From a virus: 23,684 nucleotides of DNA. How positions within the stretch are numbered: the first letter of the stretch is position 1; each line of letters opens with the position of its first letter. Location: positions 1 through 23,684 of the IMG/VR virus record IMGVR_UViG_3300010885_014015, one strand, 5' to 3'. This document shows positions 16,257 through 21,515 of this stretch, in pieces. The position numbers and the translations under genes are program-made. The notes beneath the pieces are model-generated. The model saw nothing but the letters and a program-made list of their open reading frames with translations, ran no database searches and was not told where the DNA came from.

Positions 16257-16286
16257 CAAATGTAGAACAATATTTTGAATACGCAA
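16257..16286 (-). promoter_or_regulatory. minus-strand promoter of the 98-aa gene
   Basis: Read on the minus strand, TTG (complement of 16284-16286) is followed by 19 bases and TACATTTG (complement of 16257-16264), a full TTG-N19-TAnnTTTG promoter. Its -33 region lies in one arm of the 14-bp inverted repeat. Confidence 0.68.
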
Positions 16287-16366
16287 TACATAATATGAAA
16301 ATAATTTAAAATAAAATGCATTATCTTTTAAAAGCATTGATATCACTATGTTTTGCGTATTCAAAA
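16273..16366. repeat. 14-bp perfect inverted repeat between divergent promoters
   Basis: TTTTGAATACGCAA at 16273-16286 is the exact reverse complement of TTGCGTATTCAAAA at 16353-16366, with 66 bases between. Each arm starts with the TTG of the -33 element of the promoter that fires away from it, so the repeat places the same sequence at the same position in both promoters. It is a likely shared operator, activator site or phage-specific promoter extension. Confidence 0.75.
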
Positions 16367-16380
16367 AATTATTATATTTG
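16353..16380 (+). promoter_or_regulatory. + strand promoter of the scaffold operon
   Basis: TTG (16353-16355), 17 bases, TATATTTG (16373-16380): an exact match to the Flavobacterium-type consensus TTG-N17-TAnnTTTG. The next ATG is only 4 bases downstream at 16385, so transcription would start at or next to the start codon. Confidence 0.78.
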
Positions 16381-16384
16381 AAGC

Positions 16385-16615
16385 ATGAACATAATTGTAA
16401 TGCCTGATGGAGACATTAAGAGAGTCTCTAATATGGTTGCTGAACTACTAATACTAAATGGTGGTCGCAAAATCGAACTAAAACCAATTGAACTAAAAAC
16501 AAATACAAATGAAGGAAGCAGAAGCATTGGAACTAGTGAAGTTCCTAAATCTAGAAAACGCAGAATCTATAGACGAAGCGAAGGAAAAATTTTCAGCACA
16601 ATGGGTCAAGTCTGA
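16385..16615 (+). CDS. small hypothetical protein, 76 aa, before scaffold
   Basis: The first 40 residues (MNIIVMPDGDIKRVSNMVAE, then LLILNGGRKIELKP) look like a compact small protein of the kind found before scaffold genes in Bacteroidota phages. The last 35 (SRKRRIYRRSEGK) are encoded where the scaffold gene is read in another frame and are probably under little constraint. It overlaps the scaffold gene by 107 nt, unusually long for this genome. It follows the promoter so closely that the mRNA could be leaderless; otherwise the ATG at 16400 (sixth codon, MPDGDIK) would give a short leader. Function unknown. Confidence 0.6.
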   Translation: MNIIVMPDGDIKRVSNMVAELLILNGGRKIELKPIELKTNTNEGSRSIGTSEVPKSRKRRIYRRSEGKIFSTMGQV

Positions 16616-17321
16616 GGAACTATCTAGCAAGATAGGTCGTGTTACAGGTAGTATCACTAATGTTGCACGTAAAGCATTTGAACCATTTGGAATCGTACTT
16701 ACAGAAGATGATTTCAAGGACAAGAAAGTAGAAGAAGTTATAAGAAGTGCATCAGAGAGAGCAAAAGAGTCATTTGAAGCACAGAGAGAAGAATGGGAAA
16801 AACGTGCATCAGGAAATGGCTCAGAGTCATTAATAAAAGAATGGGAATCTAAGTATAAGAGTCTTGAAAAGAAACACAATGATGTTGATTCAGCAAGACA
16901 AGATGTGATGAATCAATTTGAGACATATAAAAACAAAGTCAAAGAAGATACAAAGATATCTACTATCAACAACATCTTTGAGAAAGAATTAAATGCTATT
17001 AAGATTGACCCATCAGTTAGTGATATCACAATGCGTGGATTCAAATCAGTCATATCAGAAAAATATCTTATAGATATTGAAGATGATGGAAATGCAATCG
17101 TGAAAGATAAAAAGAGTGGAGAAAGATTGAAGTCAACTGCAAAAGCAGGTTCATTTTTAGGTATCAATGATGTACTTTTAAAAGAAGCAACTGATGCAGG
17201 AATCATTCAAAAAAATGTTCATCAAGGAAAAACTATCAATCAGAAAGTTGTTAAGTCTGAGATTGAACATATACAAAATAATAAAACAAAATCTGTCAAT
17301 CCACGTTTTTTAGGATTGTAA
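16509..17321 (+). CDS. capsid scaffold protein
   Basis: A 270-residue charged, helical protein directly upstream of the capsid gene region. The N-terminal half (about 5-60) carries KEAEALELVKFLNLENAESI-like helices, and residues 70-150 are a strong coiled coil (EKRASGNGSESLIKEWESKY, SLEKKHNDVDSARQDVMNQF). The C-terminal third (VSDITMRGFKSVISEKYLID, then K-GERLKSTAKAGSFLG) is a small domain with a basic tail, as in scaffolds that bind the capsid shell. No protease triad is visible, so no maturation protease is suggested. It would guide procapsid assembly and leave. The ATG at 16509 is inside the 76-aa gene. Confidence 0.8.
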   Translation: MKEAEALELVKFLNLENAESIDEAKEKFSAQWVKSEELSSKIGRVTGSITNVARKAFEPFGIVLTEDDFKDKKVEEVIRSASERAKESFEAQREEWEKRASGNGSESLIKEWESKYKSLEKKHNDVDSARQDVMNQFETYKNKVKEDTKISTINNIFEKELNAIKIDPSVSDITMRGFKSVISEKYLIDIEDDGNAIVKDKKSGERLKSTAKAGSFLGINDVLLKEATDAGIIQKNVHQGKTINQKVVKSEIEHIQNNKTKSVNPRFLGL

Positions 17322-17322
17322 A

Positions 17323-17348
17323 AACACTATCTTTGAGTGTTCATAGTG
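17323..17348 (+). other. two mutually exclusive hairpins after the scaffold gene
   Basis: Just after the scaffold stop, AACACT (17323-17328) pairs with AGTGTT (17336-17341). Alternatively CACTAT (17325-17330) pairs with ATAGTG (17343-17348). The two cannot form together. Neither is followed by a T run. This may be a processing or pausing element, or chance. Confidence 0.35.
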
Positions 17349-17392
17349 GTTTAGTTTTATGCGAAGTTTAACTAAATAATGTTTGATTGATG

Positions 17393-17422
17393 AAAGAGCA
17401 GCAGAAATGTTGCTCTTTTTTT
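17393..17422 (+). terminator. rho-independent terminator after the scaffold gene
   Basis: AAAGAGCAGC (17393-17402) pairs with GTTGCTCTTT (17409-17418), 10 bp with one G-T pair, loop AGAAAT. The T tract runs from 17416 to 17422. It ends the scaffold transcript about 70 bases after the stop codon and isolates the capsid gene. Confidence 0.88.
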
Positions 17423-17431
17423 GTGTTTATA

Positions 17432-17448
17432 ACTGATTGATTATCAGT
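17432..17448 (+). repeat. small dyad, possible operator
   Basis: ACTGAT (17432-17437) and ATCAGT (17443-17448) form a 6-bp inverted repeat with spacer TGATT, just after the terminator in the 363-base gap before the capsid gene. It could be a binding site or a weak hairpin. Confidence 0.35.
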
Positions 17449-17455
17449 CAAAAGT

Positions 17456-17469
17456 ATTATCTTTTAAAA
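17456..17469 (+). repeat. 14-bp direct repeat shared with the scaffold promoter region
   Basis: ATTATCTTTTAAAA occurs here and again at 16320-16333, upstream of the scaffold promoter. Both copies are followed within about 35 bases by a related string (TTGCAGTATCAAAAA here, TTGCGTATTCAAAAA there). The pairing suggests a common regulatory element for the scaffold and capsid transcripts. Confidence 0.5.
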
Positions 17470-17502
17470 AACGTATTGCAGTATCAAAAATAGATTGGAT
17501 GG

Positions 17503-17540
17503 CTTAAATCGTTTATTTGATGTCTTAAAAACGATTTGAG
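17503..17540 (+). other. stem-loop upstream of the capsid promoter
   Basis: AAATCGTTT (17506-17514) and AAACGATTT (17529-17537) are a perfect 9-bp inverted repeat, extended to 12 bp by C-G, T-A and a T-G pair outside. The loop is 14 bases (17515-17528). It lies about 30 bases before the promoter-like element. It has no T tract and is more likely a protein-binding dyad than a terminator. Confidence 0.5.
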
Positions 17541-17569
17541 AAAAACAAATAATATTTAAAAAATATTTG

Positions 17570-17577
17570 TAGATTTG
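17570..17577 (+). promoter_or_regulatory. capsid gene promoter (-7 element)
   Basis: TAGATTTG matches TAnnTTTG exactly. The region before it is very AT-rich (AATATTTAAAAAATATTTG), but no TTG sits at the normal distance, so either the promoter needs an activator or the -33 box is degenerate. It would give the capsid mRNA a leader of about 105 bases. Confidence 0.5.
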
Positions 17578-17579
17578 TC

Positions 17580-17651
17580 ATGCAAAAAGACAAAGTAGTC
17601 AGTCTTGACTTTAACAAGACACAAAAAGTAGGTCAAATTCTCAACCTTTAA
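17580..17651 (+). CDS. possible 23-aa leader peptide of the capsid mRNA
   Basis: An ATG just after the promoter element opens a 23-codon frame (MQKDKVVSLDFNKTQKVGQI, then LNL) ending TAA at 17649-17651. A 6-bp hairpin, GTCTTG (17602-17607) with CAAGAC (17615-17620), lies inside. If transcription starts near 17580 it would be the first, almost leaderless, frame of the mRNA. It could be chance. Confidence 0.3.
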   Translation: MQKDKVVSLDFNKTQKVGQILNL

Positions 17652-17684
17652 TGAGACAAAAACTAACTTTCTAAAAAGACTATC

Positions 17685-18728
17685 ATGTCAATTTCCCGTA
17701 TACTATCAGAATGTCCAAACATTCAAGCCCCACTTGGTCAACTCTTCATTGAAGTTGGTCAGCGTGAATCTTTACCTTTCTTAGAGTATTTGAACTCTCC
17801 TGAAAATGTAAAAATGATTAAAATGCAAGTATCTCCCGGAGGTGGTAAATTGCGTACCGTTGAAGCACGATGGGTGCAAAGACTTCCTGAATCAGAAGTT
17901 CTTGCTGCTGCAGATATCATGAATTGTACTGCTACAAACATCTATGGTGATTCAACAACTACATACACACTTGAAACTACAGATACATATCAAGCATCTC
18001 AGTTAATCTCTGGTGCAGATATTGCTAGACATTGTCAAGATAACAATGTATACTTCTTAGAGTCTGTAATGCGTTTGATGGATGTAATTGACCGCAAAAT
18101 TGCTAGTGTTGCTGCTGCTCAAGCAGTTGGTGCAATCGGTAATTGGGGTACAGATGTAGAAGATTTCTTCCCGATGAATGGTGATTGTTTAGAAGTTAAG
18201 ACAATCGGTGATGCAGGAGAAGTTAACCCATTTGCACTTGCTGACATCACTCAAGCAACTACAATGGCAAACTATCCATCTGCTCCAATTGCTTTTGGTG
18301 GTGCTGCTATGCAGAGATATGCTAATGCAGTTAAAGCAGGATGCTGCTCAATGAGTGGTATTGATTTATTAGCAATTTCTCAACAAAATGGTTTTGGATT
18401 TGCTTATGATTCTCGTGTTGCTGCTGCATTTGAAGACCAAACTCATGCATTGGTTACTACTGCTGGTGCTATTCAGTGGTTGTCTTACAACTTAGCAGAA
18501 TGGAACTCAAACTTCACTCCATCTGTTGGTAATGGTTATGCACGTACAATTGCATTCACTCCTGCAGGTGTACCTGTTGACTTGACTCTTAAAGATGACT
18601 GCGGAAATCTTTCTGTTATCGTAACTGCAACAGGTAAGATTGTTACATTGCCTACAGATATCTATGAGGCAGGTGATAAATTATCAGGTGTTAACTACGT
18701 GAATTGTGTTTCAATTGTAAACCCGTAG
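17685..18728 (+). CDS. major capsid protein
   Basis: A 347-residue protein following scaffold, with its own promoter and terminator. It begins MSISRILSECPNIQAPLGQL. Helical and beta segments such as FLESVMRLMDVIDRKIASVA and PFALADITQATTMANYPSAP fit an HK97-type capsid subunit as seen in Bacteroidota phages, though no single motif proves it. Codon use is strongly shifted toward GCT, CGT, CTT and C-ending codons compared with neighbours, as for the most abundant virion protein. The stop TAG (18726-18728) lies directly after a slippery heptamer, so a fraction of ribosomes may continue in the -1 frame. Confidence 0.85.
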   Translation: MSISRILSECPNIQAPLGQLFIEVGQRESLPFLEYLNSPENVKMIKMQVSPGGGKLRTVEARWVQRLPESEVLAAADIMNCTATNIYGDSTTTYTLETTDTYQASQLISGADIARHCQDNNVYFLESVMRLMDVIDRKIASVAAAQAVGAIGNWGTDVEDFFPMNGDCLEVKTIGDAGEVNPFALADITQATTMANYPSAPIAFGGAAMQRYANAVKAGCCSMSGIDLLAISQQNGFGFAYDSRVAAAFEDQTHALVTTAGAIQWLSYNLAEWNSNFTPSVGNGYARTIAFTPAGVPVDLTLKDDCGNLSVIVTATGKIVTLPTDIYEAGDKLSGVNYVNCVSIVNP

Positions 18729-18805
18729 CCGACCCGCAATTTCTACTGAGTGAAAATTTAGATGAGTTGCTGGGTCAAAATGGTGATAATTTACTATCAG
18801 AATAA
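17685..18805 (+). CDS. frameshift-extended capsid protein (-1 PRF product)
   Basis: A slip of one base back on A AAC CCG (18719-18725) would carry ribosomes past the TAG and add 26 residues, VADPQFLLSENLDELL then GQNGDNLLSE, ending at TAA 18803-18805, for 373 residues in total. The added segment has an 8-residue repeat (LLSENLDE, LLGQNGDN, LLSE) of a type known from ends of phage structural proteins, so it reads as real protein and not as chance. Its stop lies 6 bases before the terminator stem. T7 makes capsid proteins 10A and 10B by the same logic. The minor form could carry a surface appendage. Confidence 0.75.
18719..18776 (+). promoter_or_regulatory. -1 programmed frameshift site at the capsid stop codon
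   Basis: The heptamer A AAC CCG (18719-18725) is in register with the capsid frame (GTA AAC CCG TAG). After a 5-nt spacer (TAGCC), GACCC (18731-18735) pairs with GGGTC (18772-18776) and GCAA (18736-18739) with TTGC (18767-18770); T18771 is bulged and the loop is 27 nt. After the slip the two codons would re-pair on AAA and CCC. Confidence 0.75.
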
Positions 18806-18811
18806 ATTGAG

Positions 18812-18841
18812 GGGAAGGTGTTTAATGCCTTCCCTTTTTTT
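18812..18841 (+). terminator. strong rho-independent terminator after the capsid gene
   Basis: GGGAAGG (18812-18818) pairs with CCTTCCC (18828-18834), extendable by two wobble pairs, and is followed by seven T (18835-18841). It closes a monocistronic capsid transcript. The next gene at 18865 has only a partial -7 match (TAACTTTA, 18843-18850) and may depend on readthrough. Confidence 0.9.
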
Positions 18842-18864
18842 ATAACTTTACAAAAACAAAATAT

Positions 18865-19878
18865 ATGTGCTTTGAAAAACTTCTTGGTTTGAAGGGCTGC
18901 CAAATCTCAGAACCAACTACTGGTTTATACATTGACGATTTAGGCATTAACACTACTTTTCTTGCTCAATTACATACAGACCAATATGTTAGTGGTGTAG
19001 AATTATTTGAATCAAAACGTGCATTTGCTTGGAGAAAATTATCTAGTGATATTCTTACTAGACTACAAGCAACAATGAAAGCAGATACAATAATTGAAAA
19101 TAAGAGAATTGGTCAAGTATTGACTAATGCATCAAATATTGATTTAGCACTAGGTGCAGGTCGTTATGCAGGAATCAGAGTCAAAGTTGACCCAAACAAT
19201 ACATCATTCTTAAACTTCTATCTTAGCAATTTTCAGATTGACATCTACACAATGGCTACACCTGTTGAGATTTTAGTCTTTGATATGTCAACACTAAAGT
19301 TAATTGATACATTCAATTATCAATCAGAAGCAGTTGAAGAGTTCATTGGTCGTACATTCAAAGCAAAGAGACGAAAGTTAGACTTAGCATTTGTTTATGA
19401 GTCATTGTATGATACAACAAAGATGATAACTAAGAAAGGTGCTTGTACTGATTGCGGAGGTAGACTTAAAGAAGCACATATATGTCCATTTGTAGATGCT
19501 ATTGGTATTGAATTAACTACTGATGGATTCAATGTCACATCATCAGTTGCAAAGAAGTACACACAAGGAATGTCATTTATATATAATGTCAATTGCGATA
19601 GAGAAAGTTGGCTTTGTTCAATCGGTGGATTAATGTCAATGTCACTAGCATATTCAACTGCAATTGAGATATATGATTATGCTCTTACAATTGCACCAAA
19701 CAAGAGAGTCAATACTTCTGTATCAATCAATATAGAAGGTATCACTCAAGCACGGGATATAGCAGCAACAAGATACAATGAAGAGTTAAGTGCAATGTTA
19801 ACTAATATGCGCCTACCTGATGATAGACATTGTTTTGATTGCAACAAGAACTACAAATATGTAACTGCTCTACCATAA
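18865..19878 (+). CDS. head-tail connector candidate, 337 aa, Cys-rich
   Basis: The N terminus (MCFEKLLGLKGCQ, then TTGLYIDDLGINTTFLAQL) matches a conserved family of unknown function found right after the capsid gene in Bacteroidota phages. Residues 45-70 resemble a helix linking to GYELLQEK-like sequences (here SGVELFESKRAFAWRKL). Cysteines form CTDC (194/197) with C207, and CFDC (323/326), which could bind a metal. Many residues are beta-strand-like (residues 95-170). The place between capsid and tail-completion genes suggests a neck, adaptor or vertex protein, but the function is inferred from position only. No membrane segment. Confidence 0.6.
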   Translation: MCFEKLLGLKGCQISEPTTGLYIDDLGINTTFLAQLHTDQYVSGVELFESKRAFAWRKLSSDILTRLQATMKADTIIENKRIGQVLTNASNIDLALGAGRYAGIRVKVDPNNTSFLNFYLSNFQIDIYTMATPVEILVFDMSTLKLIDTFNYQSEAVEEFIGRTFKAKRRKLDLAFVYESLYDTTKMITKKGACTDCGGRLKEAHICPFVDAIGIELTTDGFNVTSSVAKKYTQGMSFIYNVNCDRESWLCSIGGLMSMSLAYSTAIEIYDYALTIAPNKRVNTSVSINIEGITQARDIAATRYNEELSAMLTNMRLPDDRHCFDCNKNYKYVTALP

Positions 19879-20459
19879 TGGCAACTATCAAAGAGACTAA
19901 TGATAAGTTAGATAAATTGTATAGCAGTTGGCTTAAAGAATTTCGTCCATTATATCGTGCAGGAACAAACTTAAAGAGAGTGATGTTTAAACGTATATTT
20001 GGAAAAGGAAATTCAGGTGGATTTAATACTGCAATGCAGAAATTGCCAACAAAATCGTATTCAATAAAACCAATTTATGTTGACCCAGATTCATTAAGAA
20101 ATGCACCAGCATCATTTAAGTTTGGTAAATCAACTACAAATTCAAAAGGCAAGACTAAGAAAGGAAAACCAATCAAATCTCTTTATTTTCCTGATGGATA
20201 TGCTCAGTTAAAGACTAAGACATCTGCTAAGTTACCATTGCAATTGACTGGAAAACTAGCAGGTGCATTCTTTGAATCAGAGATAGTAAAAGATGGACTT
20301 GTAGTTGAATTGATACTACCTGAATCTCAAGAAGAAAAATCAAAAGGACTAGAAAAAAAGTATGGTACTATTTTTCAACCTACAGATGTAGAACAAGAAG
20401 AGTTCTTGTTACTTCATGGCAAATATGTTGTTGAGCAAATTAATGAAATATTGAAATGA
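19878..20459 (+). CDS. head-tail joining / tail completion protein candidate, 193 aa
   Basis: I use ATG 19878, overlapping the previous stop as TAATG; the ATG at 19839 would add 13 residues inside the upstream gene. The basic N-terminal half contains a Gly/Lys-rich linker (KFGKSTTNSKGKTKKGKPIK). The second half has LPLQLTGKLAGAFFESEIV and EKKYGTIFQPTDVEQEEF, a pattern like the small HK97 gp10 / Mu gpG-type virion morphogenesis proteins (L-x-x-TG-L, YG-x-IFQ, E-x-E). These act at the head-tail interface. Probable, by pattern and order. Confidence 0.6.
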   Translation: MATIKETNDKLDKLYSSWLKEFRPLYRAGTNLKRVMFKRIFGKGNSGGFNTAMQKLPTKSYSIKPIYVDPDSLRNAPASFKFGKSTTNSKGKTKKGKPIKSLYFPDGYAQLKTKTSAKLPLQLTGKLAGAFFESEIVKDGLVVELILPESQEEKSKGLEKKYGTIFQPTDVEQEEFLLLHGKYVVEQINEILK

Positions 20460-21001
20460 ACATACTTAAGAACATAATAGAGAGACTTAATGAGAGAGTT
20501 AGTACAACTAATATCTTTGATAAAATATATTCACTCTGTGAACTCAATGCTAATGGAAACGAAAAAGCATGGATTCACTACATCGGAAATTCTCAAGCAG
20601 AAGTTGTTACTGATTTTGATGCTCACAATGCAACTATATTTTGGGCAAAGAATGGAAAGGTTAACATAACAAAATCAGTTAATATCAAAGTAAGAAGTTG
20701 TGATGATATATATCAAACAACATATTCATTGAGTGCTTATGTAATAGTTAAGAAATCACATCTTAATTGTGATGATGCTTATGCAATAGATTTTATTGCA
20801 TCTCAAGTAATCAATGCAATTAGTGGCTTTGATATCGAATTCAAAGAACAGATGCATCTTATCACATTTGAAATTGTGCCTAAGTCCTATGATAACGAAG
20901 TAAAGACCTTAACATCAAATTATGAATATGCTACATTGACAATTGACTTTGATGTAACATTTCAAATAACTACAAACAATCCTTGTTTTACATATTGCTA
21001 A
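20456..21001 (+). CDS. tail terminator / neck protein candidate, 181 aa
   Basis: A 181-residue protein, ATGA-coupled to the previous gene. The N-terminal helix (NILKNIIERLNERV) is followed by strands and a conserved-looking C terminus (YEYATLTIDFDVTFQI, then PCFTYC). Four cysteines occur, with two at the end. Helix plus mixed beta structure with this gene order is typical of tail terminator (gpU-like) or neck proteins, which cap the tail and join it to the head. I see no motif that proves it. Confidence 0.5.
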   Translation: MNILKNIIERLNERVSTTNIFDKIYSLCELNANGNEKAWIHYIGNSQAEVVTDFDAHNATIFWAKNGKVNITKSVNIKVRSCDDIYQTTYSLSAYVIVKKSHLNCDDAYAIDFIASQVINAISGFDIEFKEQMHLITFEIVPKSYDNEVKTLTSNYEYATLTIDFDVTFQITTNNPCFTYC

Positions 21002-21011
21002 AAAATACGAA

Positions 21012-21503
21012 ATGGCTGGAATTAAGATTACCGAACTACCAATACTTACAGAACCCGCAATTGATGATGTTTTATACATTGTTGACAATACGGATAATAC
21101 CTCTAAGCAGATTACATTTGGAGATGTAAAAGGTGCATTTGATATTGATAGTGGTTTATTTACACCTACTGCAACTGATTTATTCCATCTTGATTCAGTT
21201 AATATAGCGGAAGGAACTTGGTTAAGAGTAGGTGAATCAGTAACATTTGGATTCTACTTTGATATAGTACTTTCATCGGGAGAATCATCGGGTTCATTTA
21301 CTATTGATTTGCCACAAATGGTAAATAATTTTGTAGTTCAAAAAAGTAATTCTTGGCTATGTAATGAATCACAAATGAATTTAGGTACAGAGTCCGTACT
21401 TGCTCAGCAAAATGTTGGTACTCAATCTCTAACTATTGGAATCAATGGTTTTGATGTTGGGAGTGGTGGAAAAGTAAATTTCATTGGTATTTACAAACGA
21501 TAA
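21012..21503 (+). CDS. structural protein with MAGIKITELP domain (paralogue 1), 163 aa
   Basis: The first 40 residues (MAGIKITELP, then D-VLYIVDNTDNTSKQIT) match the short N-terminal anchor found on many phage tail fibre and decoration proteins (the MAxxKISxLP-type start). The rest (residues 55-163) is beta-rich, with TPTATDLFHLDSVNIAEGTW and RVGESVTFGFYF like the C-terminal beta domain of many fibre proteins. It has an 11-residue N terminus almost identical to the next gene, down to the DNA. Probably attached to the virion surface and involved in host recognition. Confidence 0.65.
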   Translation: MAGIKITELPILTEPAIDDVLYIVDNTDNTSKQITFGDVKGAFDIDSGLFTPTATDLFHLDSVNIAEGTWLRVGESVTFGFYFDIVLSSGESSGSFTIDLPQMVNNFVVQKSNSWLCNESQMNLGTESVLAQQNVGTQSLTIGINGFDVGSGGKVNFIGIYKR

Positions 21504-21515
21504 AAATAGAATAAT

